Program-made: the position numbers and the translations under genes
NCBI GenBank assembly: GCA_900545185.1
Contig: UQYH01000047.1
Coordinates: 1-16,717, forward strand
Length of the DNA: 16,717 bases
Direction of reading: 5' to 3'
DNA from: an uncultured Eubacteriales bacterium
GTDB taxonomy: Bacteria > Bacillota > Clostridia > UBA1381 > UBA9506
Shown: piece by piece, positions 1 to 7,588 of the stretch
Numbering within the stretch: position 1 is the stretch's first letter
Layout of the letters: every line of letters starts with the position of its first letter
Notes under the pieces: model-generated
Seen by the model: the letters and a program-made list of their open reading frames with translations, nothing else
Database searches by the model: none
What the model was told of the DNA's origin: nothing

Positions 1-83
1 AAAAGCATGTTTTATGATACAATGAACTCAAAAATACCAGATACAATCGGCAATTTTTTTGTCGAATCGGGGAGGAATTTTCA

Positions 84-3000
84 TTGTCTCTCACCATTGT
101 TTACGGCACGGCCGGAACCGGAAAAAGTGAATTTTGCATTCAATCCATGCTCGATTTACACAAGCGCGGCATCCCCTCTGTTATGCTTGTACCCGAACAA
201 TTTGCACACACGGCAGAGGCGCGTTTGGCTGAAAAAAACGGTTATTTATCAGATGATATTTTGTCTGTTTCCTTTAAAAGACTGGCACAAATGCACCTTA
301 GAAAAGCCGGTCTTTTAGGACATTCGATCACCAAAACCGGAAAAAGCATGCTGCTTTCGCGTGCTGTTTTGCAGGCTGGCGATGCCTTAAATCTATACCG
401 CGGCGCGGCATCTCATCCCGGTTTTATTGATGCCATGCTTAACTTTATCAGCGAGTGTAAACGCTCGGAGGTGACACCGCAGCAGTTGGCCGAGGCGGCC
501 GAGGCCGAAACACATGCCGCCTTTGCCGCCAAACTGGGTGAGCTTGCGCAAATTTATGCACACTACAGCGATTTATTAGACAGGGGATATACGGATTCAG
601 AGGACTATCTGCCGCTGTTTGCCGCAGATGTGCAAAAAAATAACACCTTTCGCGGCACCTGTATTTTTATTGACGAATTTTTTCGTTTTACACCGGCAGA
701 ATACGACTGCATTCGTGCATTTTTAGCTTGCGGCGCCGAGGTTTATGTGACCCTGGGTGCGCCGACCGAATCTGCACGCGGAATTTTTGAGCCAGTCGCA
801 CGAACGGCAGCCTATGTAACACATTTGGCCAAAGATGTCGGTCAGCCCGTTTTGCCGCCTGTATATTTAAAGAAGAAACACCGTTTTGCGGCTTCTTCGG
901 AGCTGCTTCATTTTGAAACAGAATACAATCATTATCCGCCGCAATTATATAAAGAAGAAACACACGACATTTCTCTTTACACCGCACCCGATCTGTATAC
1001 GGAGGTGCAGGTTTTGGCCGCCAAAATCTGCCGTGCCGTAAAGGAAGGACAGCTGCATTATCGCGATGTTGCCATTATTGCCGGCAATGCCGAAAATTAC
1101 ATTGATTTAATCAAAACGGTGTTTCCGCTGTATCGGATTCCGATTTTTATCGATCAAAAAAAACCGCTTGTGCAACACCCCATTATGGTGATGCTGTTTT
1201 CGGTTTTAGAGCTGATGGCAGACGGCCTTGAAACCGAAACACTGTTAGCCTATGCCAAAACAGGTTACGCCGGGCTTAAGCAGGATGAGGTTGATACGCT
1301 CGAAAACTTTGCTTTGGCCGGTCGTTTGCGCCGCTCGGACTGGCTGGACGAAAAACGTTTTTTGCAGCGCGCCGATTCGGTTTTTTACGAAACCGAAGAC
1401 TACACCGCCGTAGATGCCGATGCCGCAGAAGCATTACTGGAATTACGCAGCCGCCTGCTTACCCCTCTGGAGCATTTGCGTGCGCAGCTGGGACAAAGCA
1501 AACATCTGCGCGACCGTGCCGCGGCCTTGTTTGTTTTTTTTGAGGAAATCGAGTTATACCAAACCGTTGAAGCCGAAGTGACATATTTAAAAGAAGAAAA
1601 TGAATTGCAGGCCGCACAGGAGCACGGCGAAATTTACAATTTATTGCTGGGACTTTTGGATGAATTGGTAACCGCCTTCGGTGACGATGTGATCGGCCTC
1701 AGCCGCCTGCAAACCATTATCACGGCCGGGCTTGCACAGTGCGAAATTTCAACCATTCCGCCCGGAAGCGACCAGGTCATTTTCGGTGACCTCGGCCGTT
1801 CCTTGGTTAAAAACGTCAAGCTTTTGTTTGTCATCGGCACAAACGATACCGCTTTTCCGCCGCAACTGCCGACAGAGGGCTTAATAAAGGATGAGGAACG
1901 CAGACGACTTGCCGAAAACGGGCTTGATTTAGGTCCTGACGGTCAGGAAATTACCTTTCAAAATCAATTTTTGCAGTATAATGCTCTGCACATCAGCAAA
2001 CAGTCTCTGCATTTCAGCTACCCCGTAACGGATACGGAAGGGCGTGGCTTACGGCCTGCCGATTTGGTGCGCCAAATTAAAAAAATGTTTCCTGCCCTTT
2101 CGGCAGGTGACAATTTAACCAAGCCGCCCGAAGCGGATGACATTATTGCCGGAGAACCCTCGGCCTGGCAATATGTATTGGAGCATTTTAACGATGAAAC
2201 AAACGCTTCCGTTCCTTATTTAAAGGAATACTTCGGAAAACACCCCTTATATAAGGAGCCATACGCCGCCATGCTGCGTTACAGCCGTTACAGCACATCT
2301 GTCCGCGACTTAACCCCTGCCATGGCAAAGGGGCTTTACGGACGCGAATTATACGGCAGCGTTACGCAGCTGGAGCGACACAGCAATTGTCCTTTTTCAT
2401 ACTTTTTGCAATACGGTCTGCGCGCAAAAGAACGGAAGATTTTAAAAATCGATGCACCGGACATCGGCATTTTGCTGCACAAGCTGGTTGAGCTTGCCTC
2501 GCGCCGTTTGGAGGAGGAGCATAAAAGCTTTGCCGAGCTGACGGAAGCCGATGCCGTGCAGCTGGCCGATGAGACAGTTACAGACTTCTTCTCTGCTCTT
2601 TTTATCGCAAACCTATACACCGAAAAGCGCCTGGCTGCTTTAATCCGCCGTTTAAAAGCCTTGCTTGCCAAAATGCTGCAAGTGATTGCCGCCCACGTAT
2701 TGCGCGGCGCATTTGAACCCTGTGCCTTTGAGGTTGCCTTCGGCGAAAACGGCGAGCTGCCGCCGGTGACAATCTCGCTGCCCACTGGGGAGCGGATTAC
2801 ACTGACAGGCCGTATTGACCGCATTGACACACTGCGCCAAAATGCCTCGCTGTATGTCAAAATTATCGATTACAAAACCGGTAACAAAACGTTTTCGCTA
2901 AGTGATGTATACAATCGTCTTTCCCTGCAATTGGCTGTTTACGTTATTGCCGTAACAGAAGGCGGCAAGCCGCTTCTCGGCGACGCGCCCGTTCCGGCTG

Positions 3001-3464
3001 CCATGTTTTATTTTCGGCTGGCCGACCAAACCGTAGACGCCTCTTTGGCAGATGCCGACAATGCAATGCTAAAGCCCTTTAAAATGAGCGGCCTTTTATT
3101 AAAGGATGCCGATTTGGTACGTGCCATGGATACGGGCATTCAAGGTTTTTCTGCCATCATTCCGGCCAGAATGAAAAAGGACGGCACTCTCTCGGACGGC
3201 AACGGAACCGGCTATGCCACCATGGAGCAGTTTCAAAAGCTGTCCGGCTATGTAAAACGGGTTGCCGGCGAAATCGGACGCGAGATTTTAAACGGACATG
3301 TGGCCATCTTGCCATGCAAAAGCGGCAATAAGCTCCCCTGCCGATACTGTGCTTATCATGCCGTTTGCGGCTTCGATGCCGGAATCAACAAAATGCGCAT
3401 TGCACCCCCTTTAAAGCCCGATGCTGTTTGGGAAATATTAGAAGATACAGAGGATTTAACCTGA
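84..3464 (+). CDS. addB: AddB, helicase-nuclease AddAB subunit B (deoxyribonuclease)
   Basis: This is subunit B of the AddAB complex, the Gram-positive counterpart of RecBCD, which resects double-strand ends and recognises Chi to load RecA. The 1126-residue length fits the family. A Walker A-like GTAGTGKS sits at residues 8-15, right at the N terminus as in AddB. The C-terminal RecB-like nuclease shows GRIDRID at 909-915 and DYKTG at 929-933. Four cysteines, C769 (in NCPFSYF), C1086, C1089 and C1095, reproduce the iron-sulfur pattern that staples the AddB nuclease domain (one distant Cys plus C-x2-C-x5-C). The start is TTG at 84, chosen because GGAGG at 71-75 lies 8 bases upstream and the Walker motif would be lost with later starts. 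Two GATACAAT-like -10 candidates occur at 16-23 and 40-47, without a visible -35. The gene is followed by a new promoter and a kinase, not by addA as usual. Confidence 0.95.
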   Translation: MSLTIVYGTAGTGKSEFCIQSMLDLHKRGIPSVMLVPEQFAHTAEARLAEKNGYLSDDILSVSFKRLAQMHLRKAGLLGHSITKTGKSMLLSRAVLQAGDALNLYRGAASHPGFIDAMLNFISECKRSEVTPQQLAEAAEAETHAAFAAKLGELAQIYAHYSDLLDRGYTDSEDYLPLFAADVQKNNTFRGTCIFIDEFFRFTPAEYDCIRAFLACGAEVYVTLGAPTESARGIFEPVARTAAYVTHLAKDVGQPVLPPVYLKKKHRFAASSELLHFETEYNHYPPQLYKEETHDISLYTAPDLYTEVQVLAAKICRAVKEGQLHYRDVAIIAGNAENYIDLIKTVFPLYRIPIFIDQKKPLVQHPIMVMLFSVLELMADGLETETLLAYAKTGYAGLKQDEVDTLENFALAGRLRRSDWLDEKRFLQRADSVFYETEDYTAVDADAAEALLELRSRLLTPLEHLRAQLGQSKHLRDRAAALFVFFEEIELYQTVEAEVTYLKEENELQAAQEHGEIYNLLLGLLDELVTAFGDDVIGLSRLQTIITAGLAQCEISTIPPGSDQVIFGDLGRSLVKNVKLLFVIGTNDTAFPPQLPTEGLIKDEERRRLAENGLDLGPDGQEITFQNQFLQYNALHISKQSLHFSYPVTDTEGRGLRPADLVRQIKKMFPALSAGDNLTKPPEADDIIAGEPSAWQYVLEHFNDETNASVPYLKEYFGKHPLYKEPYAAMLRYSRYSTSVRDLTPAMAKGLYGRELYGSVTQLERHSNCPFSYFLQYGLRAKERKILKIDAPDIGILLHKLVELASRRLEEEHKSFAELTEADAVQLADETVTDFFSALFIANLYTEKRLAALIRRLKALLAKMLQVIAAHVLRGAFEPCAFEVAFGENGELPPVTISLPTGERITLTGRIDRIDTLRQNASLYVKIIDYKTGNKTFSLSDVYNRLSLQLAVYVIAVTEGGKPLLGDAPVPAAMFYFRLADQTVDASLADADNAMLKPFKMSGLLLKDADLVRAMDTGIQGFSAIIPARMKKDGTLSDGNGTGYATMEQFQKLSGYVKRVAGEIGREILNGHVAILPCKSGNKLPCRYCAYHAVCGFDAGINKMRIAPPLKPDAVWEILEDTEDLT

Positions 3465-3498
3465 AGCAGGGCGAAAAATGTAAATTTTTAAAAACCTG

Positions 3499-3540
3499 AT
3501 ACACCTTCTGCTTGCGTAATGGAAAATTAAGGTGTATAAT
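3499..3540 (+). promoter_or_regulatory. Promoter of the kinase-mtlD unit, with overlapping inverted repeat
   Basis: A SigA-like promoter is visible: -35 TTGCGT at 3512-3517, a 17-base spacer, and -10 TATAAT at 3535-3540. Perfect 9-bp inverted arms, ATACACCTT (3499-3507) and AAGGTGTAT (3529-3537), bracket the -35 and run into the -10, which is a good geometry for a repressor operator. Expected transcription start is near 3547. This places the start downstream of an in-frame ATG at 3543 and supports the ATG at 3597 as the real kinase start. The regulator is not identifiable from the window. Confidence 0.7.
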
Positions 3541-3596
3541 AGATGATAGGCATGGAACAGACAATATACAAGATTATATACAAGGAGGATTCTGTT

Positions 3597-4547
3597 ATGT
3601 ATGATGTAGCCTGTATCGGCATTTTCGTTGCAGACTGTATTGCTAAAACCGTAGATAAAATTCCCGAACCCGGCAAGCTGGGTTTGATTGACAGTTTAAA
3701 TTTATACACCGGCGGCTGCGCCATGAATGCGGCCGTGGATATGAAAAAGCTGGGTGCGGACGTTGCTCTTTTGGGCATGGTCGGCAACGATGGCTTCGGC
3801 AGCTTTTTAACGGGCGAATTAAAAAAGCTTGGCTTTACTACCGATGGCATAAAGGTAAGCGATACCGATGCCACCTCTGCATCCGTCGTTTTGGTTGACC
3901 CCAGCGGCGAACGCACGTTTTTGCACTGCCTGGGCAGCAACGGCAAATTTACCGATACGGATGTTAATTTTGACGTAATTGCCGATTCTAAGGTTGTTTT
4001 TGTGGCAGGCACCATGTTAATGCCGGACTTTGACGGCGAGCCTTGCGCCCGTGTTTTGAAAAAATGTAAGGAAATGGGCAAAATTACCGTTTTGGACAGC
4101 GCATGGGACGACACCGGCCGCTGGATGGACGTTCTGCGTCCCTGCATGCCTTATATCGATTATTTCATCCCCAGCATTGATGAAGCACGCATGTTCGCAA
4201 ACGGCTTGGAAAAGGTTGAAGACATTGCGGATTACTTCTTTGATCTGGGTGTTCAGCATGTTGCCATTAAGGTTGGCAAGGATGGCTGCTATGTGCGCGA
4301 GACTAAAGAAGCCGAAGGCGTGACCATTCCCACCTATTTGGGTATTAAACCGGCCGATACCACCGGCGCCGGCGATTCCTTCTGCTCCGGCTTTTTGTAT
4401 GGTTTAACGCACGGCATGGATATGGTAGAAAGCGCGCGCTTTGCAAACGCCGTGGCAACACATTGCGTCATGGCTGTCGGCGCTTCAACCGGCATCCGTC
4501 CTTATGCCGAAATTAAAAAGTTTATGGACGAAAATCAGCCCGGTTAA
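3597..4547 (+). CDS. PfkB-family carbohydrate kinase
   Basis: This protein is a ribokinase/fructokinase-fold (PfkB) sugar kinase of 316 residues, which transfers the ATP gamma-phosphate to a sugar hydroxyl. The sequence shows the N-terminal PfkB region with the GG pair at 39-40 (TGGCAMNAAVDMKKLGA) and the C-terminal signature DTTGAGDSF, with GAGD at 257-260; D260 is the expected catalytic base and GAG forms the anion hole. The start at 3597 is preceded by AAGGAGG (3582-3588) with 8-base spacing; an upstream in-frame ATG at 3543 is rejected because it precedes the expected transcription start. The substrate cannot be read from motifs alone. The next gene, 86 bases downstream, is a mannitol-1-phosphate dehydrogenase homologue, so a hexose such as fructose is a reasonable guess. 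Adenosine or nucleoside kinase activity is a less likely alternative. Confidence 0.88.
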   Translation: MYDVACIGIFVADCIAKTVDKIPEPGKLGLIDSLNLYTGGCAMNAAVDMKKLGADVALLGMVGNDGFGSFLTGELKKLGFTTDGIKVSDTDATSASVVLVDPSGERTFLHCLGSNGKFTDTDVNFDVIADSKVVFVAGTMLMPDFDGEPCARVLKKCKEMGKITVLDSAWDDTGRWMDVLRPCMPYIDYFIPSIDEARMFANGLEKVEDIADYFFDLGVQHVAIKVGKDGCYVRETKEAEGVTIPTYLGIKPADTTGAGDSFCSGFLYGLTHGMDMVESARFANAVATHCVMAVGASTGIRPYAEIKKFMDENQPG

Positions 4548-4633
4548 ATAAGCCGGCGGCGCCCTGCCCGCCCACAGGTGACGCGGCGTTTTACATATTC
4601 TATTTTTTGTGGGCAGAAAGGCAATGAACAACT

Positions 4634-5830
4634 ATGAAAAAGGCTGTTATGTACGGCGGCGGTAATATCGGCAGAGGATTCATCGGTCAGCTGATGTTTC
4701 AGGCCGGCTACGCCGTAAGCTTTGTGGATGTAAACAAAGAGCTGCTTTCGGCTTTAAATACGCAAAAGGAATATCCCGTGCGCATTTTAAAGGGCGATAG
4801 CTATGATGAAGTGATGGTACAAAACATCAGCGGTATTGACGGCAACGACATTGACGCTGTCAGCCGTGCAATTGCAGAGGCCGATTTATGTGCCACTGCG
4901 GTTGGCGTAAACGTTTTAAAATTTATTGTAAAGCCTGTTAAGGAGGGTATCGTCCGCCGCTTTACCGAAGGCTCTAAAAAGCCGCTGGACATTATCATTT
5001 GCGAAAACTTAATTGGTGCGGATGCCTTTTTAAAGGGTATGATCTCCGATTTAATGACAGAGGATGAGCGCAAGTTTTTGGATCAGGTCGGCTTTGTGGA
5101 AGCCTCCATCGGCCGCATGGTACCCATTCAGACAGATGCCATGAAGGACGGCAATCCCCTGCGCGTATGCGTAGAACGGTACGACCGTTTGCCGGTCGAT
5201 AAGGCTGCATTCCGCGGCGAAATTCCGCCGATTGAAAACCTGGTACCCTTCTCGCCCTTCTCGTATTATATCGAGCGTAAGTTGTTTGTACACAACATGG
5301 GTCATGCCTCCACCGCTTATTTAGGCCAATACCTGGGCTGCGAAACCATTTGGGAAAGCATTGCAAAGCCGGAGGTTGAATTGATTGTATTGCGCGCTAT
5401 GCAAGCTTCGGCGCTGGCCATGAGCAAGCGTTACAATGTTTCCTTCCAGGGATTGAATGAGCATGTAGAAAACCTGATTTACCGTTTCTCCAACAAGCAG
5501 CTGGGCGATACCAACGCACGTGTCGGCGGCGATATTAAGCGTAAGCTTTCGCCGAACGACCGTATGATCGGTGCTTTAACCATGTGCCGTGAGGAAGGTG
5601 TTTCCACCGATTATATGGAAGCCGCCATTGCCGCTTCTCTCCTGTTCCGCCGCGAAGGCGAAGAGCCGATGGAGCCTGATTATATTTTAACCGAGGTTTC
5701 GGGCTTTACCAAGGATGATGAAACATACAAACGGATTATGACATATTATGACATGCTTTGCGCCAAAAAGCCGTTGGCTGATATTATAAAGGCTATCAAA
5801 ACCAAGCAGGGCGAAGCTGTTATTGTGTAA
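4634..5830 (+). CDS. mtlD: Mannitol-1-phosphate 5-dehydrogenase family protein
   Basis: This is a member of the polyol-specific long-chain dehydrogenase family, which interconverts mannitol 1-phosphate and fructose 6-phosphate using NAD(H). The N terminus has the Rossmann motif GGGNIGRGFIG (8-18), very close to MtlD, with the acidic end of the second strand at VDVN (31-34). ICENLIGAD (122-130) is the conserved region after the cofactor domain. The catalytic signature ERKLFVHNMGHA gives K216, N221 and H224 with the family spacing K-x4-N-x2-H. At 398 residues it is slightly longer than E. coli MtlD (382). The ribosome binding site is weak: the AGAAAGG at 4615-4621 is 12 bases from the ATG. No mannitol PTS gene is in the window, and the partner is a sugar kinase, so the physiological substrate may be another hexitol phosphate or the enzyme may run toward polyol synthesis. 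Confidence 0.88.
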   Translation: MKKAVMYGGGNIGRGFIGQLMFQAGYAVSFVDVNKELLSALNTQKEYPVRILKGDSYDEVMVQNISGIDGNDIDAVSRAIAEADLCATAVGVNVLKFIVKPVKEGIVRRFTEGSKKPLDIIICENLIGADAFLKGMISDLMTEDERKFLDQVGFVEASIGRMVPIQTDAMKDGNPLRVCVERYDRLPVDKAAFRGEIPPIENLVPFSPFSYYIERKLFVHNMGHASTAYLGQYLGCETIWESIAKPEVELIVLRAMQASALAMSKRYNVSFQGLNEHVENLIYRFSNKQLGDTNARVGGDIKRKLSPNDRMIGALTMCREEGVSTDYMEAAIAASLLFRREGEEPMEPDYILTEVSGFTKDDETYKRIMTYYDMLCAKKPLADIIKAIKTKQGEAVIV

Positions 5831-5856
5831 ATAACACAGCAAAACAAGTAAACGCA

Positions 5857-5901
5857 AAAGAGGCTGCCGCGTGTGCAAAAGCACATCACGGCAGCCTCTT
5901 T
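5857..5901 (+). terminator. Strong hairpin terminator after mtlD, probably bidirectional
   Basis: Perfect 13-bp arms AAAGAGGCTGCCG (5857-5869) and CGGCAGCCTCTTT (5889-5901) are capped by a further small stem TGTGC/GCACA (5872-5876 with 5881-5885). On the plus strand it is followed by TATAATA. On the minus strand the arm ends in a short CTTTTGCG, so it can also stop the converging dnaA-remB transcript. Confidence 0.85.
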
Positions 5902-5918
5902 ATAATACACATAAAACC

Positions 5919-5956
5919 GCGTTGTAAAGCCGGAGGAGTTTTGCCCCCGGCAACGC
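5919..5956 (-). terminator. Possible weak terminator hairpin after remB
   Basis: GCGTT (5919-5923) pairs with AACGC (5952-5956), and GCCGG (5929-5933) pairs with CCGGC (5947-5951), separated by a five-base bulge. On the minus strand the hairpin lies 14 bases after the remB stop and is followed by GGTTTTATG. The U-tract is short, so this may only assist the stronger hairpin at 5857-5901. Confidence 0.4.
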
Positions 5957-5969
5957 CCCTATAATACCC

Positions 5970-6254
5970 TTATATTGAAATTATATCTTCATGGCTAAAG
6001 CCGCCGTTCCCCCGTGCGCGCTTCAGCAAGGTTTGCGAAGAAATCGGCGATACGTACACACGGCTTTCGTTGCCTGTTTCCGTAATCACAAAGGATTTCG
6101 GCAAGTCGCCCGGAACATTGACAACAAACCCTTCTTCCTCCGCAACCGTTAAAAACTCTCGCGTGATTTTGGAAGTGCTCGTCACATCCAAATCCAAAAT
6201 GGCAATCACATCTGCCATGTTCACAACAACATCAGACCCCAAATGCAAAAACAT
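5970..6254 (-). CDS. remB: RemB family (DUF370) regulatory protein
   Basis: A 94-residue homologue of Bacillus subtilis YaaB/RemB, the small DUF370 protein next to recF; RemA/RemB proteins take part in control of extracellular-matrix genes in Bacillus. The sequence starts MFLHLGSDVVVNMADVIAIL, and PKSFVIT followed by YVSPISSQTLLKRA matches the B. subtilis segment YYSPLSSSTLKKRA. The C terminus has a short extra tail (HEDIISI). The start at 6254 is set by AGAAGG (6262-6267, read on the minus strand) 7 bases upstream and by the family N terminus; a longer reading frame to 6347 would overlap recF. The ribosome binding site abuts the recF stop, so the two genes are probably translationally coupled. 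It is the last gene of the dnaA operon here, and gyrB does not follow. Confidence 0.9.
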   Translation of the reverse strand: MFLHLGSDVVVNMADVIAILDLDVTSTSKITREFLTVAEEEGFVVNVPGDLPKSFVITETGNESRVYVSPISSQTLLKRARGNGGFSHEDIISI

Positions 6255-6267
6255 AAACCAACCTTCT

Positions 6268-7356
6268 TTATTTTCCGTATGATTGTTCCGGCTCTGCCTG
6301 CCCGTCCTGTACCGTAAAAACACGGCCCTGCCCCAGCAGGGCATCAATTTCCGTACAGGTAATAAACACCTGCTTATCGGGGATTTTCCCGGCCAGATAC
6401 GTGCGGCGCGTGCCGTCCAGCTCGCTCATAATATCATCCAAAAGCAGCACGGGATATTCGTTATATTCTTCAAACAGCAAATCGGCCTGTGCCAGCTTAA
6501 GCGACAAAACCGCGCTGCGCTGCTGCCCCTGTGAGCCAAACAGGCGTGCTTCTTTTTCGTTAATAAAAATTTCAAAATCTTCTCTGTGCGGCCCGTAAAG
6601 CGTATAGCCCTGCTCTATTTCCCGTTCAAGGCTGTTTTCCAGTTTTTTTAAAAAGTCTTCCTTTTGCGCAAACCGCGGCCGATAAAACAGCTCCAGCTTT
6701 TCTCCCGATGCCTCGAAATGTGCTTTTTGTGCCAGCTTTGTCAACCGCTCTATAAACGCAATGCGATATTGCACCAGCTCCATGCCGTAATCAGCCAATT
6801 TTTCATTCCAAACAAACATAGTATCGGTCAAAGAGCGGTTCCCCGACAGACGAATCCGTTTGATTAATTTGTTGCGCTGCTCTACAACGCGCTGATAGCG
6901 TCCCAGCGTGTAATAATAGGCAGGACGCAGCTGTGAAAGCGCCACATCCATAAAGCGCCGCCTTAGGTTGGGGCCTCCCTTTACCAATCCCAGCTCCTCC
7001 GGATAAAACAGCACGACATGAAGGTTGCCGACCAGCTCACTGAGCCGCGAAATGGTAAGCCCGTTAATTTTAATCTGCTTTTTTTTATTGCGCAAAATAA
7101 TAATTTCAAGCGTGTGTTCACGGTTTCTGTCACAAAACAGCAGACTCGCCTTTGTGTATTCCTCCCCAAACCGAATCAAATCGGCATCCTGTGCAGTGCG
7201 GAAGGATTTGCCCATGCTGAACAAATACAGCGCTTCCAGCAGATTGGTTTTCCCCTGTGCATTCATACCGCAAAAAATATTCGTCATGGGGTCAAATTCC
7301 AAAACTTGCTCTTTATAATTACGGAAATTTTTCAAGGTCAGGCTTTTGATATACAT
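6268..7356 (-). CDS. recF: RecF, DNA replication and repair ATPase
   Basis: RecF binds gapped DNA with RecO and RecR and helps load RecA at single-stranded gaps and stalled forks. The 362-residue protein has the SMC/ABC-type ATPase layout: N terminus MYIKSLTLKNFRNY, Walker A GMNAQGKTN (30-38), the signature region SQGQQRSAVLSLKLAQ (275-290), and Walker B PVLLLDDIMSELD (302-314) with D307 and D308. The length matches the family. The ATG at 7356 lies 3 bases after the yaaA stop, so it is read as part of the dnaA operon; no strong separate ribosome binding site is visible, which again suggests coupling. Confidence 0.97.
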   Translation of the reverse strand: MYIKSLTLKNFRNYKEQVLEFDPMTNIFCGMNAQGKTNLLEALYLFSMGKSFRTAQDADLIRFGEEYTKASLLFCDRNREHTLEIIILRNKKKQIKINGLTISRLSELVGNLHVVLFYPEELGLVKGGPNLRRRFMDVALSQLRPAYYYTLGRYQRVVEQRNKLIKRIRLSGNRSLTDTMFVWNEKLADYGMELVQYRIAFIERLTKLAQKAHFEASGEKLELFYRPRFAQKEDFLKKLENSLEREIEQGYTLYGPHREDFEIFINEKEARLFGSQGQQRSAVLSLKLAQADLLFEEYNEYPVLLLDDIMSELDGTRRTYLAGKIPDKQVFITCTEIDALLGQGRVFTVQDGQAEPEQSYGK

Positions 7357-7359
7357 AAG

Positions 7360-7575
7360 CTATTCCACCGTAAATTCCATATATTCATCATCCAGATTTA
7401 AAAACACCGTATCACCCGGACGCAGCTTTTTGCCGCGCATGGTGCACACTTCATCATTCACACTGACCGCGCCCGATAGGATTAAATCCTTTGCATCGCT
7501 GCCGCTTATGCAAACGCCTGCAAATTTCAGCAGCTGGTCAAGCTTTATATATTCGGTTTCAATTGCAATTTTCAT
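7360..7575 (-). CDS. yaaA: YaaA/RlbA, S4 RNA-binding domain protein
   Basis: A 71-residue single-domain S4 protein, the same length as Bacillus subtilis YaaA (RlbA), which is encoded just before recF and has been linked to ribosome assembly. The S4 fold is recognisable from YIKLDQLLKFAGVCISGSDAKDLI followed by G-x-V-x-V-N (SGAVSVNDEV) and RGKKLRPGDTV. An AAAGG ribosome binding site (7586-7590, minus strand) overlaps the dnaA stop codon, 10 bases before the ATG at 7575. In most Firmicutes dnaN precedes this gene; here dnaA does so directly with a 13-base gap. Confidence 0.92.
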   Translation of the reverse strand: MKIAIETEYIKLDQLLKFAGVCISGSDAKDLILSGAVSVNDEVCTMRGKKLRPGDTVFLNLDDEYMEFTVE

Positions 7576-7588
7576 AATATTTCCGCCT

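Noticed and set aside
2336..2860. 174-residue open frame antisense to addB
   Set aside because: It is the complement of well-conserved AddB sequence, with no ribosome binding site and Ser/Arg-rich composition typical of antisense frames.
3543..3596. N-terminal extension of the sugar kinase by 18 residues from ATG 3543
   Set aside because: It precedes the expected transcription start of the TATAAT at 3535-3540, has no ribosome binding site, and family similarity begins at MYDVACIGIF.
3527..4147. 206-residue open frame antisense to the kinase
   Set aside because: It lies opposite the conserved PfkB domain and crosses the kinase promoter; composition is typical of a shadow frame.
6255..6347. 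Longer remB start overlapping recF
   Set aside because: The extension has no family similarity, and AGAAGG sits correctly for the ATG at 6254.
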